The notes: a model not told the origin generated them from the letters alone. Shown: positions 43,690-53,147, counted from the stretch's first letter. The stretch: 64,000 nucleotides of DNA from Roseinatronobacter sp052379845 (GCA_052379845.1 JBQTCF010000025.1); one strand, 5' to 3'. Translations and numbers: made by a program.

Positions 43690-43854
43690 ATGAAACTCAG
43701 ACTGGCACTTTCGGCAATTGTTCTTTCCCTGACGCCTGCATTGGCATCGGCCATGTGTTCTGGAATGTCCTATGAAACAACCGCGTCCAGCTGCATGGCC
43801 GGGCAGGTTTGGGACAATGACAGCGCAAGCTGTGTCGACCCCGCAACAAGCTGA
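43690..43854 (+). CDS. small exported cysteine-containing protein
   Basis: A 54-residue protein with a signal peptide (KLRLALSAIVLSLTPALASA, cleavage near 21) and a mature peptide of about 33 residues with three cysteines: MCSGMSYETTASSCMAGQVW then SASCVDPATS. The spacing suits one disulfide plus a free cysteine, or a small carbohydrate-binding-like knot. GGAGGT lies seven bases before the ATG. Similar exported peptides occur after purB in related bacteria. Function unknown. Confidence 0.75.
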   Translation: MKLRLALSAIVLSLTPALASAMCSGMSYETTASSCMAGQVWDNDSASCVDPATS

Positions 43855-43872
43855 TCTGGCGTCCTTTTAATG

Positions 43873-43905
43873 AAAAGCCCCCGCCCCATGTGGCGGGGGC
43901 TTTTT
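43873..43905 (+). terminator. rho-independent terminator
   Basis: AAAAGCCCCCGCC and GGCGGGGGCTTTTT form a long GC-rich stem followed by a T-run. It ends the purB/small exported protein unit. Confidence 0.9.
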
Positions 43906-44043
43906 CTATGGCAGCGCGTAAAACGATACGCTGCGTCAATGGTTTGTTGACGTTTTTTTGCGAAGCTCGCGGCAGACACAAATCGCAATGGCTGGGGATC
44001 ACATGTCGTTAGAACAGATCATCTCTGCGCAGGGAAACATCCT

Positions 44044-45159
44044 ATGACCGACGCAGCCATGATGCCTTTCAATGCCGGGATCGGGGGCATGGATATGTCA
44101 GGCTTTGACGCTGATGATGGCCTTGTGGCGCCCGCTGAATCGCGCAGTTTTTCGGGCACCGACCACCTTAGCGGACTTCAGAAAGCTGCAATCATTGTGC
44201 GCATCCTGATTGCTGAAGGCGTGGATATGCAGCTTTCATCGCTTTCGGCAACAATGCAGGCAAATCTTACCCGCACCATGGGCGAAATGCGGCTGGTTGA
44301 CCGCACCACCATGAACGCGGTCGTGGCGGAATATGTGGATATGCTGGAACAGGTCGGGCTGTCCTTTCCGGAAGGGCTGGATGGCGCGCTGAGCTTGCTG
44401 GACGGGCGGCTTGACGCGACGGCAGCGGAACATCTGCGCAGTCTGGCGCGCGGTGCGAACGGGCGTGACCATTGGGCCGATCTGGAACGCGCGCCCGATT
44501 CCGACCTGCTGCCCCTGCTGGAAGCTGAAAGCACTGTAGTGGGTGCTGTCGTGCTGTCGAAACTAAGCATTGACAAAGCTGCGGGCTTGCTTGCGCAGAT
44601 GCCGCCCGATCTGGCGCAGGCCCTGGCGCTGTCAGTGGGCAAAACCGAAGAAATAGATCCTGACACTGTTGCCAGGATCGGGGCGTCCCTTGCCCAGCAA
44701 GTGACGGACAAACCGCTGCGCGCCTTTATCAAACCCTCGACCAAGCGTGTGGGCGAAATACTGAACTCCTCCCCGTCGGCGTTGCGCGACCGGCTTCTGG
44801 CAGGATTGGAAAGTGTGGATCAGGGCTTTGCTACTGGTGTGCGCAAATCAATTTTCACCTTTCAGGATATTCCTGCCCGGATCGAAGAACGCGATGTGCC
44901 GACACTTATGCGCGAAATCCCGTCAGAGGATATGATGTTCATCATCGCGGCAAATGCCGAAGATGACCAACCAACATTGGAATTTCTGCTCTCGAACATG
45001 TCAAAACGTGTGGCCGATACCATGCGCGAAGATGCCATGGCCCTGCCCGTTCCGACGCCCAAACAGAAAGATGAAATTATGGCGCGTGTCATGGCGGCTG
45101 TGCGTATCATGATTGATTCGGGAACACTGACCCTTAAATCTACCGAGGAAGAGGATTAG
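44044..45159 (+). CDS. fliG: flagellar motor switch protein FliG
   Basis: A 371-residue protein. The N-terminal domain (HLSGLQKAAIIVRILIAEG near 41-59) binds FliF, and the C-terminal domain holds the torque-generating charged helix region (EERDVPTLMREIPSEDMMFI) and NMSKRVADTMREDAMAL. Length is slightly over the E. coli 331, with an acidic N-terminal extension. FliG forms the rotor ring with FliM and FliN. No other flagellar gene is within 20 kb on either side, so it is separated from its usual cluster or is a second copy. Confidence 0.9.
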   Translation: MTDAAMMPFNAGIGGMDMSGFDADDGLVAPAESRSFSGTDHLSGLQKAAIIVRILIAEGVDMQLSSLSATMQANLTRTMGEMRLVDRTTMNAVVAEYVDMLEQVGLSFPEGLDGALSLLDGRLDATAAEHLRSLARGANGRDHWADLERAPDSDLLPLLEAESTVVGAVVLSKLSIDKAAGLLAQMPPDLAQALALSVGKTEEIDPDTVARIGASLAQQVTDKPLRAFIKPSTKRVGEILNSSPSALRDRLLAGLESVDQGFATGVRKSIFTFQDIPARIEERDVPTLMREIPSEDMMFIIAANAEDDQPTLEFLLSNMSKRVADTMREDAMALPVPTPKQKDEIMARVMAAVRIMIDSGTLTLKSTEEED

Positions 45160-45246
45160 AAACGTCACATACCCAATGTTCAAGATAAACCGCGTCCGGC
45201 CAGCGTGACCTGTGCTGGGGGGCATCGTCGGGTCGGTGCAGCTTTG

Positions 45247-45380
45247 GCGTGAATCTGAATAAACGCTACGCTAGGGCAGGTTGAGCAAAAGTGGGAACCG
45301 GTTTTGCGCTTCTCGAACCTGCGAAATCAATAAGTTAGAGTGTGTGGCGTGAATGCGAATGAACGCGACACGCTCTAATT
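45247..45380. repeat. mosaic palindromic intergenic repeat
   Basis: The region holds several dyads: GCGTGAATCTGAATAAACGC near 45247, a central unit containing GTGGGAACCGGTTTTGCGC, and TTAGAGTGTG (45335-45344) pairing with CACGCTCTAA (45369-45378, one G-U pair). The last arm overlaps the TAG stop of the kinase-PduL gene. GGTTCCCACTTTTG-containing intergenic elements are frequent in alphaproteobacteria and resemble rhizobial intergenic mosaic elements; the family assignment is from memory. Confidence 0.55.
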
Positions 45381-47189
45381 GGCACGCAATGTCGTGTCGG
45401 CCCGCACTGTTGCGGCGGCGGAAATTTGCCCCGCGCCTTCCCCCTGAATTCCTGCGGCGTTAGCCTCGTCCGTGTCAATATGCATTTCCGTAAATGCGTT
45501 CTCGGATACGCGCACCAGCACACGCGTGAATGTCAGGTCGCGCCCTGTCGCCTCCAGCGTGACATTGACCATATCCCCATCCTGAACGCCCATCTGGCCT
45601 GCGTCCTGCGAGGCCATGTGAATATGGCGTGAGGCGATAATCAGCCCGTCACTGTCCAAGCTGCCCGCCGGTCCGGACAGCCGGATTTGGGGGGTTTCGT
45701 CCAACTTGCCGCTTTGGCGCACCGGCGCATCAATGCCCAAGGCAAAACTGTCCGTGCGGGACACTTCGATCTGGGTGCGGTCGCGCAACGGACCAAGGAT
45801 TGCCACATTGTGAATGCTGCCCTTGGGACCATGCAGCGCCACACGTTCAACCGCCGCCCAGTGGCCGTGTTGGCGCAAGGGTTTTCCCGGCGTCAATTCA
45901 TACCCTGTGCCAAACAGGGCATCCACGGCCTTGCGGCACAAATGCACATGCCGCGCAGATACCGCAACTGGAATGCGCACCCCCTGCCCCTTCGGGCGCG
46001 CGACGGCACTGACCACGTCGCGCGCGATCATCAACTGTTCTGCGGTTTCCGTAACCAGCACATTGACCCGCGCGCCATAGGCCTGAATTTGCGGGGCGGC
46101 GCGCGCGGTCAGGTCCACATTCATGTTGCGGTCATGGTCCAGCATAAGACCCATGAACCCCAACCCATCACAGATGCGCCTGCGCATGGACGCGGAATTC
46201 TCGCCAATGCCCCCTGTAAACACCAGCGCATCCAGCCCGCCCATGGCCGCGGCATAGGCCCCGATATATTTCCGCGCGCGGTAGGCGTAGATATGGATGG
46301 CAAGCTGCGCGTCCGCATCCCCCTGTGCGGCGCGTTCCTCGACATCGCGCATATCCGGCGATCCGGTCAATCCTAGCAAGCCGCTATGGCGGTTCAGCGC
46401 ATCTTCAATCTGCGCGACATCCAGCCCCAGTTCGCGCTGAACATAGCCAAACAGGCCCGGGTCCACATCGCCCGAACGGGTGCCCATGACCAGCCCTTCC
46501 ATAGGCGTCATGCCCATTGAACTGTCAATGCTGATGCCGCCCGCAATGGCACAGGCGCTTGCCCCATTGCCCAGATGCAAGCTGATCAGCCGCATGTCCC
46601 GCAAGCGCTGCCCCAACACTTCGGCGGCGCGATGGGCCACATATTTATGCGACGTGCCGTGAAACCCGTAGCGGCGCAGCCCGCGCGCGCGCCAGTCTTT
46701 GGGCACCGCATAAGTGCTGGCGCGCGCAGGGTTGGTCAGGTGAAACGCCGTGTCAAACACGGCCCATTGCGGCAAATCAGGCCAGACCTGCCGCGCGACA
46801 TGCACCGCCGCAAGGTTGGCGGGGTTATGCAGCGGCGCCAGCGGGGTCAGCGCTTCAATCGCGCCCAGCGTTGTGTCTGTCAGCTGTGTTGCTGTGCTGA
46901 AACGGTCCCCGCCATGCGCAATGCGGTGGCCAATTGCATCCAGCGCGCCAATGCCCGCCTGTTCCAACAGGCCGGGAACCGCGCGTGTGGCGTCATCCAG
47001 ATTGCCATACGGGGCAGCGACAAGGACAGGCTTCGCTGTGCCGTGACGATAGTCACATCCTGTCGGGCTGAACCTGTCGAAACTGCCCTTGAAGATGTGT
47101 TTCGCCTGATCCAGCGTTTCATGTGCATTCATGTCAAAAACCCCGAATTTCAGGGATGAACTGCCCGCGTTGAAAACCAGAATGCGCAT
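45375..47189 (-). CDS. bifunctional acetate/propionate kinase - PduL phosphotransacylase fusion
   Basis: A 604-residue protein in one uninterrupted frame. Residues 1 to about 392 are a complete acetate kinase: NAGSSSLK (7-14), HRIAHGG (88-94), YGFHGTSHKYV, HLGNGAS (205-211), SSMGMTPMEG and FTGGIGEN (324-331). Residues about 405-600 are a PduL phosphotransacylase: the zinc motifs SARHVHL (His414, His416) and SRHIHM (His522, His524), Glu475 in TQIEVSRTD, and MHIDTDEANAAG near the end. Together they interconvert carboxylate plus ATP, acyl phosphate and acyl-CoA. There is no shell-targeting peptide. The link to pcc and mcm genes nearby suggests acetate or propionate activation. Confidence 0.9.
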   Translation of the reverse strand: MRILVFNAGSSSLKFGVFDMNAHETLDQAKHIFKGSFDRFSPTGCDYRHGTAKPVLVAAPYGNLDDATRAVPGLLEQAGIGALDAIGHRIAHGGDRFSTATQLTDTTLGAIEALTPLAPLHNPANLAAVHVARQVWPDLPQWAVFDTAFHLTNPARASTYAVPKDWRARGLRRYGFHGTSHKYVAHRAAEVLGQRLRDMRLISLHLGNGASACAIAGGISIDSSMGMTPMEGLVMGTRSGDVDPGLFGYVQRELGLDVAQIEDALNRHSGLLGLTGSPDMRDVEERAAQGDADAQLAIHIYAYRARKYIGAYAAAMGGLDALVFTGGIGENSASMRRRICDGLGFMGLMLDHDRNMNVDLTARAAPQIQAYGARVNVLVTETAEQLMIARDVVSAVARPKGQGVRIPVAVSARHVHLCRKAVDALFGTGYELTPGKPLRQHGHWAAVERVALHGPKGSIHNVAILGPLRDRTQIEVSRTDSFALGIDAPVRQSGKLDETPQIRLSGPAGSLDSDGLIIASRHIHMASQDAGQMGVQDGDMVNVTLEATGRDLTFTRVLVRVSENAFTEMHIDTDEANAAGIQGEGAGQISAAATVRADTTLRAN

Positions 47190-47429
47190 GCTGTATTCCT
47201 TGTTGCTCGGGCCATGGCGGCAAGGCTGCCATGGGAAAGTGTTGCACCGGTTCTTTCCCGAATATCATAGGCTGCCAAGATGGCCTTGCCATGACATGGC
47301 GCAAATCTTGGCCGCCCGACAGATGTGCTTGTGTAATTTCGCACAGCGCATGTGGGGTATCAGTGAATTCTGCGCAGTGCGGAACCCGCTATATGGGGGC
47401 CAGTAGCACAGTCACATCATAGGGTCACA

Positions 47430-47831
47430 ATGACACATTCCACACTTCTTCTTATCGCGCGCATTCTGTTGGGGGCGCTGTTTCTGGTGTCCGGTTTCGG
47501 CAAACTGGGCGATGTTTCGGGTTTCGGGCAATATATGGCCATGGGCGGCATTCCCGCTGCATTGGCATGGCCGGCGGTTTTGTTTGAAATTATCGCTGGC
47601 GCCGCGCTGATGCTGGGCGTCATGACACGGGTTACGGCATATGCGCTGGCCGCGTTTTGCGTGGTATCGGGGCTGCTGTATCATTTTGATCTGGGCGATC
47701 AGATGCAAATGACACAATTGCTGAAAAACCTGGCGCTTGCAGGCGGTTATCTGGCGCTTTCGGTCACTGGTGCTGGCAGCCTGTCAGTTGATGCGCGTCT
47801 GGAAAACCGCGAAGCGGCACCTGCAAGCTGA
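47430..47831 (+). CDS. DoxX-family membrane protein
   Basis: A 133-residue protein with four predicted transmembrane helices (LLLIARILLGALFLVSGFGKL, then PAVLFEIIAGAALMLG, ALAAFCVVSGLLYHF and NLALAGGYLALSVTGAG). This is the DoxX pattern, with the conserved GFGKL. DoxX proteins are linked to thiosulfate:quinone oxidation or to detoxification and redox stress; the precise role is unknown. It is divergent from the kinase-PduL gene and is followed by a terminator shared with the convergent mutase gene. Confidence 0.88.
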   Translation: MTHSTLLLIARILLGALFLVSGFGKLGDVSGFGQYMAMGGIPAALAWPAVLFEIIAGAALMLGVMTRVTAYALAAFCVVSGLLYHFDLGDQMQMTQLLKNLALAGGYLALSVTGAGSLSVDARLENREAAPAS

Positions 47832-47839
47832 TGCGCCGG

Positions 47840-47876
47840 AACTGCAGGGCATGGTTCCCCCTGCCCTGCAGTTTTG
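47840..47876 (+). terminator. terminator of doxX
   Basis: AACTGCAGGGC (47840-47850) and GCCCTGCAGTT (47863-47873) are perfect 11-bp inverted repeats followed by TTGTT on the plus strand. The minus strand has no U-run, so it may only partly stop transcripts of the mutase gene. Confidence 0.75.
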
Positions 47877-47881
47877 TTAAC

Positions 47882-50017
47882 TTATGACAACCCGCGCGCG
47901 CGGCGCACCAGATCAAGGATTTTCTTCGCGGCATCGGGAATATTGGTTCCGGGGCCAAAAATTGCCTTCACACCCGCGTTATACAGAAAATCATAATCCT
48001 GTTGGGGGATGACCCCGCCGCAAATGACAAGAATATCCTCCGCGCCCGCGTCGCGCAGCGCCTTGATCAGTTGCGGGGCCAGTGTTTTATGACCAGCCGC
48101 CTGACTTGAAATGCCAATGATATGCACGTCATTGTCGATGGCATCCTGCGCGGCTTCGTCCGGGGTCTGGAACAATGGCCCCACATCCACGTCAAACCCG
48201 ATATCGGCAAAGGCCGTGGCAATGACTTTCGCGCCACGATCATGGCCATCTTGCCCCATCTTGACGACCAGCATGCGCGGGCGGCGCCCCTCGGCCTCGG
48301 CGAACGCTTCCACATCGGCCTGTATGGCGGCGAACCCGTCATCCCCTTCATAGGCCGCGCCATACACCCCCGCGAGGGTTTTTACCTCGGCGCGGTGGCG
48401 GCCAAATATCTTTTCCATTGCCATGCTGATTTCCCCCACAGTCGCGCGCGCGCGCGCCGCGTCCACGGCCGCTTCCAGAAGGTTGCCCCCGTCGCTGGCG
48501 CGGCGGGTCAGTTCATCCAGCGCCGCATCGCATGCGGCCTGATCGCGGGTGGCGCGTATCTGTTCCAGACGGGCAATCTGGCTGTCGCGCACTTTCACAT
48601 TGTCGATGTCCAGAATATCAATGGGGTCTTCAACATCCTTGCGGTATTTGTTGACGCCCACGATCACTTCCTCGCCACGATCGATCATGGCCTGCCTGCG
48701 CGCGGCGGTTTCCTCGATCCGCAGTTTGGGCATGCCGGACGCCACGGCCTTGGTCATGCCGCCCATTTCCTCGACTTCCTGCATCAGGCCCCACGCGGCT
48801 TCGGCCAGATCATGGGTCAGTTTTTCAATGTAATAGCTGCCCGCCAAAGGATCGACCACTTTGGTAACACCGGTTTCTTCTTGCAAAACCAACTGGGTAT
48901 TGCGCGCAATGCGTGCACTGAATTCGGTAGGCAGGGCAATCGCTTCGTCCAGCGCGTTGGTGTGCAGTGATTGCGTGCCACCCAGAACCGCACTCATGGC
49001 TTCATAGGCGGTGCGGATGACATTGTTATACGGGTCTTGTTCCTGCAAGGACACGCCCGATGTCTGGCAATGCGTGCGCAACATACTGGATTTCGGGTCT
49101 TTGGGGTTGAATTCTTCCATCACGCGCGACCACAGCAGCCGTGCGGCGCGCAATTTGGCGATTTCCATGAAGAAATTTGTGCCTATGGCAAAGAAGAACG
49201 ACAACCGCCCTGCGAAATGGTCCACATCCATGCCACGGTGAATAGCTGCGCGCACATATTCGCGCCCATCCGCAAGGGTGAAGCCCAGCTCCTGCACCAG
49301 ATTGGCGCCTGCTTCCTGCATGTGATAGCCCGAAATCGAAATGCTGTTGAATTTGGGCATTTCCGCGCTGGTATATTCGATGATGTCGGCAATAATGCGC
49401 ATGCTGGGTTCGGGCGGGTAAACATAGGTGTTGCGCACCATGAATTCCTTCAGAATGTCATTCTGAATTGTGCCTGACAACAGCTTGCGGTCCACACCCT
49501 GTTCTTCGCCGGTGACAATGAAATTGGCCAGAATGGGAATAACGGCGCCGTTCATCGTCATGGAAACGCTGACTTTTTCCAAAGGTATCCCGCTGAACAG
49601 GATTTTCATATCCTCAACGGAATCAATGGCCACACCAGCCTTGCCGACATCGCCCATCACGCGCGGATGGTCGCTGTCATAGCCGCGATGGGTGGCCAGA
49701 TCAAAGGCCACGGAAACGCCTTGCTGGCCTGCCGCCAGTGCCTTGCGGTAAAAGGCGTTCGACTCCTCGGCGGTTGAAAAACCGGCATATTGGCGAATTG
49801 TCCAGGGGCGGCCGGTATACATGGTGGCCCGCACCCCGCGGGTATAGGGGGCCTCGCCGGGGATGGTGCCCAGATGCGCCAGCCCTTCCAGATCTTCCGC
49901 CGTATACAGCGGCTGAACCGGGATGCCTTCCAATGTGTTCCATGTCAGGCTTTCGACGGGGCGGTTTTTCAATTCCTTTCCGGCGATTTCGGCCCAACGG
50001 TCCTTTGGCGTGCTCAT
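47882..50017 (-). CDS. scpA: methylmalonyl-CoA mutase
   Basis: A 711-residue single-chain B12 enzyme. The TIM-barrel domain has LYTAEDLEGL, the radical/substrate segment GRPWTIRQYAGFSTAEESNAFYR, and ATHRGYDSDHPRV. The C-terminal cobalamin domain has DGHDRG with the cobalt-ligating histidine at 592, then GISSQAAGHKTL. It converts (2R)-methylmalonyl-CoA to succinyl-CoA. Ethylmalonyl-CoA mutase is the alternative, but length and sequence around the barrel fit methylmalonyl-CoA mutase better, and propionyl-CoA carboxylase genes are adjacent. No B12 riboswitch was recognised upstream. Confidence 0.93.
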   Translation of the reverse strand: MSTPKDRWAEIAGKELKNRPVESLTWNTLEGIPVQPLYTAEDLEGLAHLGTIPGEAPYTRGVRATMYTGRPWTIRQYAGFSTAEESNAFYRKALAAGQQGVSVAFDLATHRGYDSDHPRVMGDVGKAGVAIDSVEDMKILFSGIPLEKVSVSMTMNGAVIPILANFIVTGEEQGVDRKLLSGTIQNDILKEFMVRNTYVYPPEPSMRIIADIIEYTSAEMPKFNSISISGYHMQEAGANLVQELGFTLADGREYVRAAIHRGMDVDHFAGRLSFFFAIGTNFFMEIAKLRAARLLWSRVMEEFNPKDPKSSMLRTHCQTSGVSLQEQDPYNNVIRTAYEAMSAVLGGTQSLHTNALDEAIALPTEFSARIARNTQLVLQEETGVTKVVDPLAGSYYIEKLTHDLAEAAWGLMQEVEEMGGMTKAVASGMPKLRIEETAARRQAMIDRGEEVIVGVNKYRKDVEDPIDILDIDNVKVRDSQIARLEQIRATRDQAACDAALDELTRRASDGGNLLEAAVDAARARATVGEISMAMEKIFGRHRAEVKTLAGVYGAAYEGDDGFAAIQADVEAFAEAEGRRPRMLVVKMGQDGHDRGAKVIATAFADIGFDVDVGPLFQTPDEAAQDAIDNDVHIIGISSQAAGHKTLAPQLIKALRDAGAEDILVICGGVIPQQDYDFLYNAGVKAIFGPGTNIPDAAKKILDLVRRARGLS

Positions 50018-50113
50018 GGCTGGTCCTTTCTGTCGTCATGCGCGGGGAAAAACGCATGCGCTATGGTGTTTTCCTGACAATTACGACTATATGCAGTGCA
50101 TGCAGGAGGCATT

Positions 50114-50623
50114 ATGAAACCGATCTTCACGCTTGTTTTTGCGTTGCATTTCCCGCTTGCGGCATTTGCTACGAATGGTCCCGACACGCCCGATACCGGG
50201 CAGGACATACCCAGCCTGGCCGCTGACACTGTGGCAGGGAATGACGCAGCGCAAACGCTGCAATTTCTGGACGCCCGCCAGATTGACGCGCGCGATTTCA
50301 TTTGGGTGAACCGTATGATCGTCGTCATGGCAGACACACCCAACGACCCGCAATTTGAACGCCAGTTGGACGAATTGCGCGAACGGGCCGATGAATTCGT
50401 GGCCCGCGATGCGGTGGTGATTTTTGACGCCCATCCGCGCGACCGCAGCCCCTTGCGGCAGGTGCTGCGACCAAGCGGGTTCATGACCGCGATTATTGAC
50501 AAGGACGGAGAGGTGAAGGCCCGCCGCCCCGCAGTGCGCACAGGGCGCGAATTCATGGCCATTATCGACAGGTTCCCGTCGCGCCGGCAGGAAATGCTGG
50601 AACGCTTGCCATCCGGGCGGTGA
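50114..50623 (+). CDS. DUF4174 exported protein
   Basis: A 169-residue protein with a signal peptide (PIFTLVFALHFPLAAFA, cleavage near 19) and a DUF4174 domain (FIWVNRMIVVMADTP, then AVVIFDAHPRDRSPLRQVLRPSGFMTAIIDKDGEVKARR). The fold resembles a thioredoxin-like module without cysteines. Location is periplasmic. GCAGGAGG precedes the ATG at 50114. It is divergent from the mutase gene. Function unknown. Confidence 0.85.
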   Translation: MKPIFTLVFALHFPLAAFATNGPDTPDTGQDIPSLAADTVAGNDAAQTLQFLDARQIDARDFIWVNRMIVVMADTPNDPQFERQLDELRERADEFVARDAVVIFDAHPRDRSPLRQVLRPSGFMTAIIDKDGEVKARRPAVRTGREFMAIIDRFPSRRQEMLERLPSGR

Positions 50624-50699
50624 CCCCCCACAGGCCCGTGTTCAGGCGGACAGGCATACGCGCCCACCGCGTTGCACACGGCATATGGGGGCAGCGCCA

Positions 50700-51086
50700 T
50701 CATGTATAGTAGCCAATTTTTTCGGCGCGCTGGGACAGAAGCCACCATCCCGGCCCGAAAACACCGACCAGCCACAGCACGACGGCACTGCCGGGGTCCA
50801 GCATGCCCAGCCACAACAGCACCGCCACCACCGCGCCCGTCCCATAGACCAGCCCGCCCCCGACAGCGATGAATTCCAACCCAAGGCGAATACGGCTAAG
50901 CAACGGGAAAAGCCCGTGAAACACCGCCATACCGCCTAATGGGGGCATCAACAGAAGGAAATAATACCCCTCGCGCACGCCTTCGGAAATGCGCGTCAGG
51001 ATCAACCATCCCAGCGCAAGTGCCGCGATGAAGGATATGAAATAACACAGAAAAAGACGCAGTGGCGTGCGCTTTTGCAGCATCAT
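50700..51086 (-). CDS. small four-helix membrane protein behind pccA
   Basis: A 128-residue protein with four hydrophobic segments (LFLCYFISFIAALALGWLIL, YYFLLLMPPLGGMAVFHGLF, EFIAVGGGLVYGTGAVVAVL and AVVLWLVGVFGPGWWLL). The ATG overlaps the pccA stop (GAATGATG), so it is coupled to pccA; a second ATG at 51083 is equally close. I do not recognise a named family. Position suggests a Rhodobacterales-specific partner of the propionyl-CoA carboxylase operon. Confidence 0.7.
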   Translation of the reverse strand: MMLQKRTPLRLFLCYFISFIAALALGWLILTRISEGVREGYYFLLLMPPLGGMAVFHGLFPLLSRIRLGLEFIAVGGGLVYGTGAVVAVLLWLGMLDPGSAVVLWLVGVFGPGWWLLSQRAEKIGYYT

Positions 51087-53080
51087 TCAAACTCCATTAT
51101 AATATCATCAACCGCCAGCGATGCGCCCGCCTGAACGCTGATGCGTGACACAGTGCCCTTGCGTTCGGCGCGCAGGATGTTTTCCATTTTCATGGCTTCG
51201 ACCGTGGCCAGCGCCTGACCTTCGTAAACTTCCTGTCCTTCTTCCACAGCGATGGATACGACCATGCCGGGCATGGGGCATAGCAGCAGCTTGGATGTGT
51301 CGGGCGGCAGTTTTTCGGGCATCAGCTCCGCCAGTGCGGCCTGTCGGGGCGAGAAGACATGCACCTTCAGGTCCGCGCCGCGCAAACGTGCGCGAAAGCC
51401 GCCGGGAATCTTGTCGATCTTCATAACCAACGGCGTGCCATTCACAGTCAACCGCGCCAGCGGTTGGCCGGGCAACCAGTCAGATGCGATGCGATACGCC
51501 TGCCCGTCCAGTGTAACCGTGGCCCCGTCGCGGTCTGCATCAATACTGGCCTGCAGGCGTTCGCCTTGGATAGTGACAACCCAATCGCTGCCCACCACCC
51601 GTTCATGGTTATCCATGCGTCCGGAAATGCGCGCGCGGCGAATCTCGGCCACGCGGTTCATGGCGCAGGCACTGGCGGCCACGCGGCGCAGCAGATCAGG
51701 CGCAAGGGTGGCCCCCTCGAACCCGTCGGGGTATTCTTCGGCAATAAACGCCGTTGTAATGTCACCGGAAACGAACCGCGGGTGGTCCATCACCGCCGAC
51801 AGGAACGGCAGGTTATGGCCAATGCCTTCCAGCTCAAACTCATCCAGCGCCAGCCGCATTTCATCAATCGCCTGCCCGCGTGTGGGCGCCCATGTGCAGA
51901 GCTTCGCAATCATGGGGTCATAATACATGCTGATTTCCCCCCCTTCAAACACGCCCGTGTCATTACGCACCGCGCGCGACGGCTCAACCAGTTCGGTGGG
52001 GGGGCGGTAGCGCGTCAAGCGCCCGATGGACGGCAGGAAATTCCGATACGGGTCTTCGGCATACAGGCGCGATTCAATCGCCCAGCCGTTGATCTTCAGG
52101 TCAGATTGCGCAAACGGCAGCTTTTCACCCGCCGCAACACGGATCATCTGTTCCACCAGATCCACGCCTGTAATCAATTCGGTGACCGGGTGTTCCACCT
52201 GAAGGCGGGTATTCATTTCAAGGAAATAGAAATTCCTGTCCCCATCGACAATGAATTCCACCGTGCCCGCAGAAGTATAGCCCACCGCCGCCGCCAGCGC
52301 GCAGGCCTGTTCGCCCATGGCGCGGCGGGTCGCTTCGTCCAGAAACGGGGATGGCGCTTCTTCAATCACTTTCTGGTTGCGGCGCTGGATTGAACATTCG
52401 CGTTCATGCAGATACACAGTGTTCCCGTGGCTGTCGGCCAGAACCTGAATTTCGATATGGCGCGGCTGGGTGACGAATTTTTCAATGAAGATACGGTCAT
52501 CGCCGAAACTGGACGCCGCTTCATTCTTGGAGGACTGGAACCCCTCGCGCGCCTCGTCATCATTCCAGGCGATGCGCATGCCCTTTCCACCGCCGCCCGC
52601 GCTGGCCTTGATCATCACGGGATAGCCGACCTGATTGCTGATTTTCACAGCATCCTCGGCATCGCTGATCAGGCCCATATAGCCGGGAACTGTGCTGACG
52701 CCCGCTTCCTGCGCCAGTTTTTTGGACGTGATCTTGTCGCCCATCGCTTCAATCGCGTTTGCAGGTGGGCCAATGAAGGCAACGCCTTCTGCAGCCAGCG
52801 CTTCCGCGAATTTCATGTTTTCTGACAAGAAGCCATAGCCCGGATGCACCGCTTCCGCGCCGCTTTGGCGGATGGCGTCCATGATCTTGTCAATCACGAT
52901 ATAGGACTGGTTCGCAGGGGCCGGGCCAATATGGATGGCTTCATCGGCCATGCGCACATGCAGCGCATTGCGGTCCGCATCGGAATACACGGCCACTGTC
53001 GCAATACCCATCTTGCGGGCAGTCTTGATGACGCGGCAGGCAATTTCACCACGATTGGCAATCAGGATCTTGCGGAACAT
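51083..53080 (-). CDS. pccA: propionyl-CoA carboxylase alpha (biotin-carrying) subunit
   Basis: A 665-residue protein. The biotin carboxylase part starts MFRKILIANRGEIACRV and has the ATP-grasp loop GGGGKGMR and EMNTRLQVEHPVTE; a linker (BT) domain follows, and the C-terminal biotinyl domain has EAMKME with biotin lysine 631. With PccB it carboxylates propionyl-CoA to (S)-methylmalonyl-CoA. AAGGAGT supports the ATG at 53080; the open frame upstream is not protein-like. Confidence 0.96.
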   Translation of the reverse strand: MFRKILIANRGEIACRVIKTARKMGIATVAVYSDADRNALHVRMADEAIHIGPAPANQSYIVIDKIMDAIRQSGAEAVHPGYGFLSENMKFAEALAAEGVAFIGPPANAIEAMGDKITSKKLAQEAGVSTVPGYMGLISDAEDAVKISNQVGYPVMIKASAGGGGKGMRIAWNDDEAREGFQSSKNEAASSFGDDRIFIEKFVTQPRHIEIQVLADSHGNTVYLHERECSIQRRNQKVIEEAPSPFLDEATRRAMGEQACALAAAVGYTSAGTVEFIVDGDRNFYFLEMNTRLQVEHPVTELITGVDLVEQMIRVAAGEKLPFAQSDLKINGWAIESRLYAEDPYRNFLPSIGRLTRYRPPTELVEPSRAVRNDTGVFEGGEISMYYDPMIAKLCTWAPTRGQAIDEMRLALDEFELEGIGHNLPFLSAVMDHPRFVSGDITTAFIAEEYPDGFEGATLAPDLLRRVAASACAMNRVAEIRRARISGRMDNHERVVGSDWVVTIQGERLQASIDADRDGATVTLDGQAYRIASDWLPGQPLARLTVNGTPLVMKIDKIPGGFRARLRGADLKVHVFSPRQAALAELMPEKLPPDTSKLLLCPMPGMVVSIAVEEGQEVYEGQALATVEAMKMENILRAERKGTVSRISVQAGASLAVDDIIMEFE

Positions 53081-53147
53081 GCGGACTCCTTGAAAACAAG
53101 CGCCTTGGCGGCGCGGATCAGGTAAATGAAAGCGTGGCGCTGCGGCA

